Notes under the pieces: model-generated
Seen by the model: only the letters and a program-made list of their open reading frames with translations
Databases searched by the model: none
What the model was told of the DNA's origin: nothing
Part shown: piece after piece, positions 35,801-46,448 of the stretch
How positions within the stretch are numbered: position 1 is the first letter of the stretch
Layout: each line of letters starts with the position of its first letter
Assembly: GCA_023333565.1 (NCBI GenBank)
Contig: JAJKFH010004053.1
Span: 1,302,001-1,366,000, forward strand
DNA from: Puffinus mauretanicus
Taxonomy: Eukaryota > Chordata > Aves > Procellariiformes > Procellariidae
Length of the DNA stretch: 64,000 bases
Direction of reading: 5' to 3'
Position numbers and translations under genes: made by a program

Positions 35801-38799
35801 TTTACCTGAAAGGTATTACCTTACAGGATAAGGACTTCCCTTCCTCTAGCCTTCCAGAAGCACCCATTGCTCATAATCATTTAAGCGCACCTAAAGGTGT
35901 GCAAGGTGTCTGTCTGAAAGAAGACTTTCGAACATTTTACAGTTGTGTGTATCTGTCACTTATTGACAACAATAGTAGTAAGTCTTCAAACAAACAAACA
36001 AAACTTCACAAGACGATTCTCTGGTTTTACTTTAATCTAAATTCAATTATATAGTAGTATTTTAGGGTTTTTTTCTATTATTTTTACAGTGAGATTTTAT
36101 AGTTAAACTGCATTTAATTTGTTATACAGTGCTACAGTAGTTGGACATTATAGGAGAATATGCCCCCCAGCCTCATGGGCCTGTTGTTACACAACGCACT
36201 GCTCTAGCAGTGATTTCCTAATGTAATGTAAAGAAGTAGGTAAGGATGAAAGGACAAAATGGTGGACTTTTTCTTAGGAGAACTTTCTTCTAGCAGAATT
36301 TTGAAATGTAATGGTCGTGGCAGAAAGCCTTATTGCTGTGGTGATTAATGAGACTGATGAAAAGTTTTCCCATTTCTCTTCCCTATCGCAACAGATTATT
36401 CACTCTCGCTAGAGTGTGCAAGCAGAATCTGGAAAAAACAGCAGAAGCTAGGCTACATTTTACTAGTGATGCTGCTCCAGCACATCTGGTTTATTTGCTT
36501 TTAAACTTTTGGTAAAATTTTCTGCGGCTTAGCGATGGAGATGATTGTTTCTGCTTTAAAATCTAGGGGTATTTTGGGCTACATAGGGGAATACCTAAAT
36601 TCAGTCTCTAGTTATGTAAGTTAATGGTGTGTTTTTGTGTTAAGCTTCTTGACTGTGTTTGCAAGATAATGCTTGAATGCAGGCATCACCCAACATTGTA
36701 AGACTGATTTCTTAGGTAAAAAACATAGGTGCTCTGTGTGTATAATATAGCATATATTTTATAACATACACATTGCTCTCTGAATTATTGGTTACACTGG
36801 GATTCTGCAGTGGTCATAGCTTCTCACCCTATTTTACATATTCTCTGATTACTTTGGGATTTCTTTTGTAGCCCAGCATATTTTTGGTGAATTACCACCG
36901 TGCATTGAATTACACAGAATATAGATTACAACTCTGAATACATTAAGTCAGAACTACTTTTTGTCATTTATCTTCCTGTTTACTAAAAGGCACTGGAAAT
37001 AGGATTCCTTAGGAATGAGGTTTGATGAGACTTATACTTCCTGAGTTACAAAACTCAAAATAAATGCAAAAACATCCAACTACCAGTAAAATATGCATAA
37101 CATTTAATTTAGTACTGTAATTCTTTACTTATTACTTATTTTTATAGTGGGAGATGAGAAGCTGTAGAAAGGTTCAGTGTTTCACTTGAGCTTATATAAA
37201 AAATACATTTTAGTCCACTAATTTTATGAGATTGTGTGCCTGTAGAGAAGCACTAGTAGTTTGCCCAGGATAGAGTGAGCCTGAGACTGTCTCTCCCTTA
37301 GTGCTGGGACAAGTTATTGCACAGCTGGAACAGTGTCAGAAGGTCAAGACTAAGGAGTGACGGTTATGAGGCCGCATTTATCCAGGTCATTTGCTATCAT
37401 TCATCTGTCTGTTTACACCTACACACCAGGGAAGTTATAATAATAGAAATAATGCTCTTTGGAATACTACTTCAATTAGGTTATGTTTATTCAAGCAGCT
37501 GATTACATTATCAAAATCATATTTAGAAGAGTTTAAAAGTACACAGGAAAAGAGAGCGCTGTATAGAGGAGGCATTTATTTATAATACACATTAAAAATC
37601 TGCCATAATTTGGACGTTTGTTCATGTCAAACCTGGTAATTAAATTATTAAATGATACCCAAATAAGTATCTTTTCTTATTCTGAAAATCAACTTCTACC
37701 TTATTTTCCCTGGGAAAGAAAGTCGATTTTGTGAAAGAGACGGAAATTTGGTGTTGCTTTCTTGTGCAGGTCGACCACTTCTTTAGGGCCACCACACTAT
37801 CTTCACCTCTCTGTTTTCTAGCAACTGTTAGAAGACAAAGAAATGGCTCAGGATTTCAGGCTCAGTATGTAGCAATAATACAGCAGTAAATGTCAAAGGC
37901 AACTAATGCTTTCTGCAGTCATACTGCTGTGAAGTAACAATTTGCCAGGTTTTATTTATGTTTCTCAGAACCAAAAAAACCTCTAATGCCTCAGTCTGTG
38001 GGGCTTTTCCCAGCAGTCCCTTACTTTCCCACAAGATGCGTGAGATTATGCTAGCCCCAAACCACCCTCATAATGAAGTTTTGAAATTCAAAACTCACAT
38101 CCCATTTTAAGCACTAGCTTCAACACCTTCAACTCTTCCCACCAAAGAAAAAATGCTCTAGCAAATGCTCAGGGGATCCAAAGCCAAGTAGTTCTGGGTA
38201 TTTGGACAGGAGTATCACTATTAGCTGGTGTTATACTGTTACTGATAACTTCAGTGCGTTTCAAACTGGCTTTTGGGTGATTATGCCCTTTCAGGTGGCT
38301 TTGCCTGCAGGCTCTGGTTGGTGGTGTTGAGAAGTGCCACTCCAAAAGGCAGATTTTTGTGGAGGAGATAAGTGCAGGGAGTGCAAGAATTTTGAATAAT
38401 GCATAGTCCACGTTAAGGTAGCCATGGAAGAAACTAACTGCGGCTCGTTAGAGAAAACGACCTTTGACTTTTCTTTACATCTGCCTTCTTCCTTCTTTCC
38501 TTTGCCTTAGTACTCAGCTAAAATCCATTTTAGGAACCTATAGGGCTTTACTCAGGCAATCAGAGGAACTGCAGAACAGATTGCTATTTTTAGTTTGCAA
38601 AACAATGAGCAGTTAAGATGATATTTTTTGATCATTTACCAGAAGTTAATGACCTTGAAAGACCTGGAAGCATAAACCAAGCAAAACATGATTGGTGTTT
38701 CTAGATGTCTGCTTCATGAATTTGACTTTTCAGGAAGACAGGTGTTGCCACTTGAGAAGCTTGTACACAACAGGTACCATTCCTCTCCAGTGCTCTGCT

Positions 38800-39190
38800 G
38801 AACATAAAAGTTGCCATACTGTGTGGGACCAGAGCTCGTCTTTCTCTTACTGTGACCAGCAGTGAAAGCTTACAGAAAAAAAGTGTAAGAAATGAGGCAC
38901 ACCAGCACTGACCATCAAGGGTTAAGGAGCTTGCTTCTGTATTTAATAATTATCTGCGAGCTTACTCTCCATGAACTTGTCAGTCTCTTTTTGAATTCTT
39001 TATACTTTCGACTTCCTTAATATCTGAAGATAATTAATTCCTCAATTTACATGCACAATCTGTGAAAAATTTTTTCCTTTGGTTTATTTTAAACCTTCTG
39101 GCTGGTAAATTCATAAGACAGCACCAAATTTTTTGTGTTATAGATGGGGATAATGGCTCTATAGCCACCTTTTATGAATTTCCAGTGGTA
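38800..39190 (-). mobile_element. ancient CR1-like LINE 3' tail
   Basis: On the plus strand the order of landmarks is 'AACATAAAAGTTGCCATACT', 'GTGTGGGACCAGAGCTCGTC', 'CTCCATGAACTTGTCAGTCT', 'TTTCCTTTGGTTTATTTTAA' and 'ACCTTCTGGCTGGTAAATTC'. It ends 'TTTTTTGTGTTATAGATGGG'. This follows the reverse complement of the 3' end of the old CR1 families common in turtles and crocodilians. It inserted with its 3' end to the left and is 5' truncated, as is usual for CR1. Divergence is high, so it predates the other copies here. Confidence 0.7.
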
Positions 39191-40149
39191 TGTGGAGCTT
39201 TAAAGGGTATAAAAAATAGTTCGTGGTCTTCTGAAGACTACAGGTTTACAGATTGCTTCATGTGGGCATACATAGAAAACAGTATATCCTAGTAATTTAT
39301 ATCTTTTTTTAATAAAAAAAGTCTGATTTGCAGAGAAAACATATTCCAGAAGATCATTCCATAGGCAATCCTTAGACTCTCAAATGTATTCCCAACTTTG
39401 CTGGTGATTTGATGTTTTACCTTAGGCAAACTATTTTATTTTTCTGTGCCACTGCTTCTTAACCCATCCATGTCATGCCTTGCCTTTATCAACTTTCAAA
39501 AAGCAGTGTTTTATTATATCTATTGACACAAAGTATATCAAAATGATCTTTTAGTTCACTCTTAGGTGTCTGCCAACACTGCAATAAAGATGACTTCCAA
39601 GACAACAGTATGTGAAGCAATTAAACCACTCTTTCTTTCTGCCAAGCAGTTGTTGGGAAGGTTCTGCAAGGGTATATGACACCACATGTGACACCCTTCT
39701 CTTACAGTCAGAAGAGAGATACATAGCTTAGAAATCTATCTTAATTATGTCAGATGGCCATTATTTGCTGATATCATTTGTAATTCTTGTCTCTTTGCAT
39801 CTTTCAGGAAAATTTCACCTTGAGTCTGCAAGTTGACAGTATGCAAATCCTGCATGTTCTGTATAATCACAGCTCCCTGTTGCCTTCTTGGCTCCCTCTT
39901 CTGTTTTGTTCCTTATTTCATGTGTTGAAACACATTGATAACTTTTCAGTCCCTGTGATCCACGGGCCTCAAAGGTGTGTTTACTAAGGAGCTTTGGAAG
40001 GCGACAAGGAAACCTACATTCATATATATTATATAGCTCTGTCTGTATATAACATTTTAAAAGATATTCAGACATTAGCTTAAAATTTTTTAAGTGGCCT
40101 GCCCGGTAAAGAGGTTGTAAAACTTGCTATACAACAGTATCTTACCTAC
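39191..40149. other. unique DNA between CR1 copies; weak exon-like segment
   Basis: Apart from the MIR-like piece, no repeat is recognised. A segment at about 39809-39974 is preceded by a pyrimidine-rich CTTTCAG acceptor and has an open frame of 55 codons. It is followed by a weak AAAG|GTGTGT donor. The frame shows no known domain. I do not call a gene here. Confidence 0.4.
39390..39475 (+). repeat. MIR-like SINE fragment
   Basis: 'CCCAACTTTGCTGGTGATTTGA', read in parts, then 'TTACCTTAGGCAAACTATTT', then 'TTCTGTGCCACTGCTTCTTA' parallels the MIR core order (cagctctgccactgat, gaccttgggcaagtcact, tctgtgcctcagttt). It lies between two CR1 copies in the most repeat-dense part of the window. Confidence 0.5.
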
Positions 40150-41265
40150 CTACTCATCATGGAAACATGGTGGGATGAACTCGTACAACTGGAGTGCTGC
40201 AATGGATGGCTATAAAATTTTCAGAAGGGATAGGCAAGGAAGGAGAGGTGGTGGGGTAGCCCTGTGTGTTAGGGAGTGTTTTGACTGTCTGTTACAGACA
40301 CCCAGCCAGGATGAAGAGGCAGGTGAAATACTCTATAAACAGCTGGGAGAAGTCTCACAATGACTAGCCCTTGTTCTCGTGGGGGACTTCACCTTACCAG
40401 ATGTCCGCTGGAAACACAGTACAGCAGAGAGGAAACAGTGGAGGAGGTTCCTGGAGCGTGTGGAAGATAACCTCCTGACACAGCTGGTGAATGAGCCAAC
40501 TAGGGAAGGCACCCCACTGGACCTGTTGTTTGTGAAGAGAGGAGGACTTGCAGGTGATGTGATGGTTGAAGGCCGTCTTGGGCATAGCAATCACAAAATG
40601 ATAGCGTTTTCGATTCTCGGAGAAGTAAGGAGGGGGGTCAGCAGAACTGCCACCTTGGACTTCCAGAGGGCAAACTTTGGCCTGTTTAGGAGACTGGTTG
40701 ACAGAGTCCCTTGGGAGGCAGTCCTGCAGGGCAAAGGAGTCCAGGAAGGCTGGACGTTCTCAAAGAAGGAAATCTGAAAGGCGCAGGAGCGGGCTGTCCC
40801 AATGTGCCGAAAAACGAGCCGGAGGGGAAGAAGACCAGCCTGGCTGAACAGAGAGCTTTAGCTGGAACTCAGGAAGAAAAGGAGAGTTTATGACCTCTGG
40901 AAGAAGGGGCAGGCCACTCAGGAGGACTACAAGGGTATTGTGAGGTTATGCAGGGAGAAATTGAGAAGGGCCAAAGCCCAGCTAGAACTTAATCTGGCTA
41001 CTTCCGTAACAGACAATAAAAAATGTTTCTATAAATACATTAGCAACAAAAGGAGGGCTAAGGAGAATCTCCATCCTTTATTGGATGTGGGAGGAAACAC
41101 AGTGACAAAGGATGAGGAAAAGGCTGAGTTACTTAATGCCTTCTTTGCCTCAGTCTTTAGTAGTAAAACCGGTTGTTCTGGGCAGGTACCCAGCCCTCTG
41201 AGCTGGAAGACAGGGACGGAGAGAAGAATGAAGCCCCCGTAATCCAAAGGGAAATGGTTAGCGAC
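40150..41265 (+). mobile_element. CR1 LINE ORF2 fragment (endonuclease plus linker), degenerate
   Basis: The sequence encodes the CR1 ORF2 endonuclease and following linker. It opens with the 'WNYNWSAAMDG-YK-FRRDRQGRRGGGVAL' type region (here SYNWSAAMDG, FRRDRQGRRGG). It continues through LVLVGDF, RFLERVEDN, LDLLFV, DRVPWEAVLQGKG and NLATSVTDNKKCFYKYIS to DEEKAELLNAFFASVFSSK. One reading frame carries it from about 40155 to about 41180, broken by three stops: TGA at 40361, TGA at 40775 and TAG near 40858. A frameshift follows near 41180. The endonuclease motif usually GDFN reads GDFT (40382-40393), and the usual SDH reads SNH (Asn at 40589-40591), so two catalytic positions are altered. About 120 bp of the endonuclease appear deleted near 40290. 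The element stops before the reverse-transcriptase core, and no 3' end is attached, which is unusual for CR1. Confidence 0.92.
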
Positions 41266-41621
41266 CTGCCTCTTTTAGGGAAGCTGTGGGTTGCTTTTTA
41301 CCTGGAACAGGTTGTGAAGTAATTGTTCATATTTATGCTTATCCAGTGACTTGTCCGATCTTGGTGGCTATTGATAGTTTCAAATGCATTCAAGTATTTG
41401 AGTTTGAGATGAAAAATGTGTTTGGGAATACGCAGCATCAGAAGAGGTCTGGAACCAGTTGATACTTGGTTTTAGAACAGAGCAGACACAGTCCATACTA
41501 AGCTGGGATTGCACCACTTGCAGACTTGTTACTATCCTGACAGACTCCAAAACAGATCCTTCACATTTGCAGGGCAAAAAGGGGACCATGTGAGAATGAG
41601 TGAAAGAAAAACATAATGTGT

Positions 41622-41648
41622 GAAAGAAAGAAAGAAGGAAAGAAAGAG
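41622..41648. repeat. (GAAA)n-like purine microsatellite
   Basis: Six to seven GAAA units, one altered to GGAA, form a pure purine tract on the plus strand. Confidence 0.85.
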
Positions 41649-42389
41649 AATATTCTCCAGAATGCATATTTCATTTAAAAATCTGTATTTAATTAGAAGA
41701 GAGAGTTCTGTTAGCAATAAAGAGTTGATCCATTTCCTTACTAGATGTTAACTTTAGCTAAATACTATCAGAACATGCATTCTTTATTTAAATATTGGAA
41801 AGTTTCTTTAAATTGTACTGTAAAGCACCATATAAATGAAGCTTTTCAGGGCATCCATCCATTACTGTCCTTAGACTGAAGTGACAGATTTGGTGTTAGG
41901 AGACAGCTATCCAGTGCTCTATCTATTGAAGCACTCCGTAAGCAGTAGTATGAGATTTTAAAGGAGATCACAACAGAAAGTTTAAAATGTGTATTTATGA
42001 TAGAATGAACCTTTACAGTAACAAATACATGTATAATTTATTACCTAAAGAGCTTCTTTGTGGTTGGAGACCTCCGCAATTTTTTTGTTTTGTTTTGAAC
42101 ATAAGATTGACGTATTTTAGTTATAGGAGAACCCAAAGCCATCAAAACTAGAGGACTGAACAGTAAAGCTTGTAGGTTCATCAGTTTACACAAGTATTGC
42201 CCCTTTTCTACCCATATTCATAGTGACCCGAGTTTCCGACTGGATGTCAGGCTTATATCTCAGTTTGTTTTTTCTCTAACATGGTTCAGTGTATTGGTAC
42301 GATTTAAATATATTGGGGGGCTTAATAGAATAGTAACATCCATTTTTCTCAGTGTGGGAGTGCAAATTAATGGTTAAAGACAGAGACAA

Positions 42390-42500
42390 TGAGCCACGAT
42401 TCCCTGGTTCTATTCTGGGCTCTGAGCTGAGTCACCGCATAGTCTTACTCAAATCATTTAAATTCAGGTGAAATGAGCCCCACTAAGCTGATGAGATAAT
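42390..42500 (+). repeat. possible MIR-like SINE fragment
   Basis: 'CCCTGGTTCTATTCTGGGCT' followed by 'CTGAGCTGAGTCACC' and 'TTACTCAAATCATTTAAATT' resembles the 'ttctattcccagctctgcc ... gcaagtcactta' order of MIR-type SINEs. It is weak and diverged. Confidence 0.3.
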
Positions 42501-44179
42501 GCATGTTTCAGCCTTTCTTCTTCAGTGAATTTTTCTATATGATTCTGCCCCACAGTCATCAACATAAATTTATTAATATGTTGTTGCATAGGATCATTGT
42601 AAAATGTGTTTAATAAACTTATTTAGTAATTTTTAAATCCTTTATTGAAAGGTACTTTTTTTCCTAATGGAAGCAGGCAGGTAAATGTTATCCTACTCTG
42701 TGGAAATATTTTTTCTAAAATGATTGTCTTCTACATCCAGATGCAATGACCTTTCAAAAAGCGTTGACCCCCATAATAGTTAATTGCCCATTAGTAGGGC
42801 TGATACTTGGAGATATCATTGATTCACGCTCTCTGCAGTGAACTAAACGATCCTTTGTGATACATAAGGCCCAAGTCAGGCCACTGAACATTTGCTCTCC
42901 ACTGTCAAGAGTACGTCTGTCACTGATGTGTGAAAACTCAAGAGACCTTTACTTTCTTTTCAATTCCGGTATGTGGAGCGAAAATCAAAATACTGACCAC
43001 TTTTGCCAAGTAGATTTGTTTTCCAGCAAACTGTGTAGTGGAACTTAACGTAGAACAAAACATGCTTTCCCTTCCATTTCCTTCCAGAAACTGCATCCTG
43101 TATTACTGTGTTCTGCCTTTCTGGTTGTCTTGTTTGTTCCAGCAAATATTACTCTTTCTCGAGTTAGCATTCAAAATTAAAAAATGGATGTATTCAGAAT
43201 TCATCCAATATCTGTGAAGTTGCTTTGGTCTTTTTGATGGACATGTTGGATGACCTGTGAGTTACTTGCATCCGTATAGTCCTTCCACTGTCATAATCCA
43301 TAGCTGACTGAGGAGGAGAAGAAATTATGGCTCAGAATGACTTCACATGACTACACATCCCAGCAGTGTGAATGGCAGCACCAAGCGGTGGTGATTCATT
43401 CCCTCGGCACTGAAATTGCCAGCGTTCAGAGGAAAAGGATTACTTTTGAACAAAGAAATGCTTTATCCAACAGAGAGTAAGACATTATAGAGTTATTAAT
43501 CAGGGCAGTCATCCTGAAAGTAGATTTAACTGCAGGATTTCATGTAGAGGGAAACTAGAATTACAGTAGGAAGTGATTGAGGACTCAAAGTAGTAGGTAG
43601 AATTGCATATTTTAAGGGCTCCTTAAATTACACTTGGGGAAAGGTTCACTCTGTGGATGCTAATGAAATGGTTCCTGTTTGTGTGGTTCAGTGTTTTCTT
43701 CGGATGGCATCTCCCCAGTATGATAATTGCAGTTGATTGTAAAACAGGAGGACAACCAGTTTAATTTGCTCTGTTTTCCACTTCAGTATCACCGCAGGCT
43801 GTTTCTTTGCTAAATCTTGTATGCGAAGCTGAGTCAACCTCATCATTAGTGAGATGGGAGACCTCAAAGGAAAACCCAGATGTGGCAGGTAACTATACCG
43901 GTGATCTTTGGCTGCTAACAATCCTTCTTTGGAATGACTAGTGAAGCATGAACTGGGAATTAACGATTTTATAGCACTGGAGCAGCTATTGTCTTTATGA
44001 AACATAAAGCTGAGGTGCTGTTCTCCTATGGCTGTTGCAAAGCAATTCAGATAATTTGGAACTCCCTGGCTAAGCTTCACTTCTTTTTGGAAAGTGCCTG
44101 AAGTAGAGCAAATCAAATTCCTACCTTGTCTTCTGGATATTGCTGTGATTCAGCTGAGGACAAAGTAGTTTTGCATATA

Positions 44180-44500
44180 TTCAAATGATCGTTTGGGTTA
44201 AAAGGGGCTTCTGGACCTCAAGGACAACTTCAAATCTAGATCAGGGAGCTCAAGGCCTTGTCCTATTGAGTTTTGAATATCTCCAAAGGTGAAGGTTCCA
44301 CGATCTCTCTGAGTAGCTCGCTCCAGGGTTTGACCGCTTTCATGGTGAAAGAGGTAGGTATTGTCAGTTGCTCTGTAAATGTTCCATGTAGAAGGGAGTT
44401 GCTTTGCCTTTCCCCAAATAAATTGTATTTTGATACTGTCTCCTGGCTGCCGATGAAGTATTGTGTAAGTGCTAAGGCTTTAGTGACCTCCAGGTCAACA
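44180..44500 (-). mobile_element. CR1 LINE 3' end, 5' truncated, diverged
   Basis: On the plus strand it begins 'AATGATCGTTTGGGTTAAAA'. It continues with 'ACTTCAAATCTAGATCAGGG', 'CAAGGCCTTGTCC', 'TTTTGAATATCTCCAAAGG' and 'GTTTGACCGCTTTCATGGTG'. This is the reverse complement of the CR1 3' UTR and C-terminal region. The 3' terminus lies at the left. Between 'GGCTTCTGGACCTCAAGG' and 'ACAACTTC' about 25-30 bases of the usual sequence are missing. The first 180 bp are confident. Similarity fades toward 44500, and the right edge is uncertain. Confidence 0.8.
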
Positions 44501-45958
44501 AGTACCTCCACTGAAGTTGTTGGGAGTCCAGCTAGTCATCATTTATCTCTCTGGAGACTTTCAGATGTCCAGAACATCAACTAAGCCAGATAAGGCTTGT
44601 GTTCGGTGGAGCCCTGTCATCAGTGGGTCTGTAAGTTTAATGAAGGGTGACTGTGTGTGTACTGAAAACAGGTCTCTATTCTAATAAACGTTACAATAGA
44701 GTAGGGGCAAGCAGAAATAGGAGAAATTCTGAAACAAATTCTCGGAAGCTTAGATGTCTTGGAAATGCAATTAAAGATGTCTTTAGAAAAGACACCCTGA
44801 AACTCAGTTTATGACATTGCAGATTACACGAACTTACATTTCTGGTAGTTCTTGAAAGGCATGAGATTTCACCATTTACTAATATCTTAGGTATTTCTTT
44901 ATACCTGTAAAAAGTGGTGTGAAATGTAGTCATTTTGATTTGGTAGCACTTTTAGCACCCATTCTGCACAAGTGTATGTGTCTGCACAAAGTAGGAAATA
45001 ATAGGTAATCATGCGTTTTATATTTTTTTACACATCACAAAATTTCATTCACCAGAATCTTTAAGGACTTGCTCAGAATTTGTATAGGGTTGGGTATTAC
45101 ATTAGTTTCCTCTTTCTGCTTCTTTAGATGTTGGAACTTGGGTAATGAAATTCTAACCTTGCATAAATGGGCATGATTTCTGCCAAGTATCTGAAAGACG
45201 TGCATGTTCAAGGGAAAAATTACTCCAAATGTGTCATGGTATTAATTTTTATTTAAAGACACAAATATTTCTGTCCTTAGTAATGCATCTTATACTTGAA
45301 AGCTTCCATTTCATTTACTGCTGTAAAATCATGTGTCAAACAGTCTGTAAATTCTTGGTCTACTAGTTTCAGCAAGTCAGGAACCAATATGTTACTTACA
45401 ACCATGGCATTGGTTGCTCAAGGAGAGGTTTCTGCTTGGTCTTAATGGAATGCTCTGCGATCAGTCCATGTTATCATGGGTCTCATTCTTTCTCCCATTG
45501 ACTTATGAGATTACTCATATGGATATCTCTTCTTTCTCTGGTGTTATAGTGGAGATGACATCTTGGTAGTGCTATATTTAGTGAAACAAAGACTTAGGAA
45601 ATAACTACAGTTCTGGAATATGCAGTTTCAAGTAGTCTTTTCTTCCCAGTGCGCATATTTGTTAAACTGAGGTTGAATCTGTAGATATGTCTTGACTGCA
45701 AACTTCATAAACCTTTTTCTGCAAGATTTAAAAGGCAAGTTATACTAATTTCAGCACCAAATTGTCACTTATCTGAATTTTCTACTAAACTCTTGTACCT
45801 CTAACGCACCTCATTCAGAATAACTGTCTGTTTAAAATGTGTTCCAGGCCGGTCACTCGTATTACTGAGACTAGGGACCGCTTTTCCATTTTGTGTTACC
45901 TCCCCTCTGTGATTATGGAATAGTACGTCCTGTGTCTTCAGCTCCTTGGGAGATACAT

Positions 45959-46018
45959 GAGATTTCAGTAATCTCACTGTGTTCTTCTGCTACATTTATG
46001 TGGCAGATAAATGTAGCA
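45959..46018. other. two adjacent hairpins, one with a perfect 12-bp stem
   Basis: GAGATT (45959-45964) faces AATCTC across a 5-base loop. Thirteen bases on, TGCTACATTTAT (45988-45999) faces ATAAATGTAGCA (46007-46018) exactly, across the loop GTGGCAG. No gene is nearby. The second stem is as long as the one at 18545. Confidence 0.85.
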
Positions 46019-46425
46019 AACGAGATGCAGTCTGAAAGGAGTTAAGTACTGAGAAATTCCTTCTGGAATCAGCTGCTGTACAACCTCACCGTTAAAACTA
46101 AAGTTGTTCTTCATCTCCTTGTTTTTAGTGACTCTTATCCCTGAGAGGATGCAGCTTACTCCCTCTCCGTAAGTAATGATCGATTTAACTTACTGCAAAA
46201 CGGAGAGATGGGAACACCCACCTTCCTGACCTTCCCACTGGGGCCTTTTATACTTCTAAACCTGCAGAAAGGAAACTGTCTTCAGTCATCAGAAGATGTA
46301 TTAATGCCCAGTTGTACAAAGGGAAAGACAGCCTAAATCTCTGTCCCAGTTTTTGCGGCAACTTTAAACAGTCCTCACTTCCCTGGAAATTAGCTTGTCC
46401 ATCTATACATATGTGCGCTTGCCTC

Positions 46426-46448
46426 TGTGTGTGTGTGTGTGTGTGTGT
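46426..46448. repeat. (TG)n dinucleotide microsatellite
   Basis: This is an uninterrupted TG tract of 23 bases. It is likely to be length-polymorphic. Confidence 0.95.

Larger units (their letters stand above)
23283..38799. other. unique non-coding DNA with scattered small features
   Basis: This is a 15.5-kb AT-rich stretch without a recognised gene. It contains two MIR-like pieces, a motif-rich candidate regulatory block, a small signal-peptide-like frame and a 33-bp duplication, each listed separately. A (GT)7 tract lies at 34367-34380. TTTCCC-T-GGGAAA at 37705-37717 is a palindromic STAT-like site. Frames such as 24718-25077 (plus, 119 codons) and 33980-34330 (minus, 116 codons) show no domain and fit chance. 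Confidence 0.55.
41266..44179. other. unique non-coding DNA, no gene recognised
   Basis: This is AT-rich sequence without a gene. It includes a GAAA-rich tract at 41622-41648. The minus-strand frame 43688-44116 (142 codons) is the longest in the area. It lacks any recognisable domain and is within chance expectation. Confidence 0.55.

Noticed and set aside
39809..39974. possible exon upstream of the CR1 fragment
   Set aside because: The acceptor is fair but the donor is weak. The peptide has no recognisable features.
40711..40893. 60-codon frame inside the CR1 fragment
   Set aside because: It is out of frame with the recognisable CR1 protein. The true frame continues through stops at 40775 and near 40858.
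43688..44116. 142-codon minus-strand frame beside a CR1 end
   Set aside because: It is not CR1 coding sequence and no family was recognised. The length fits chance.
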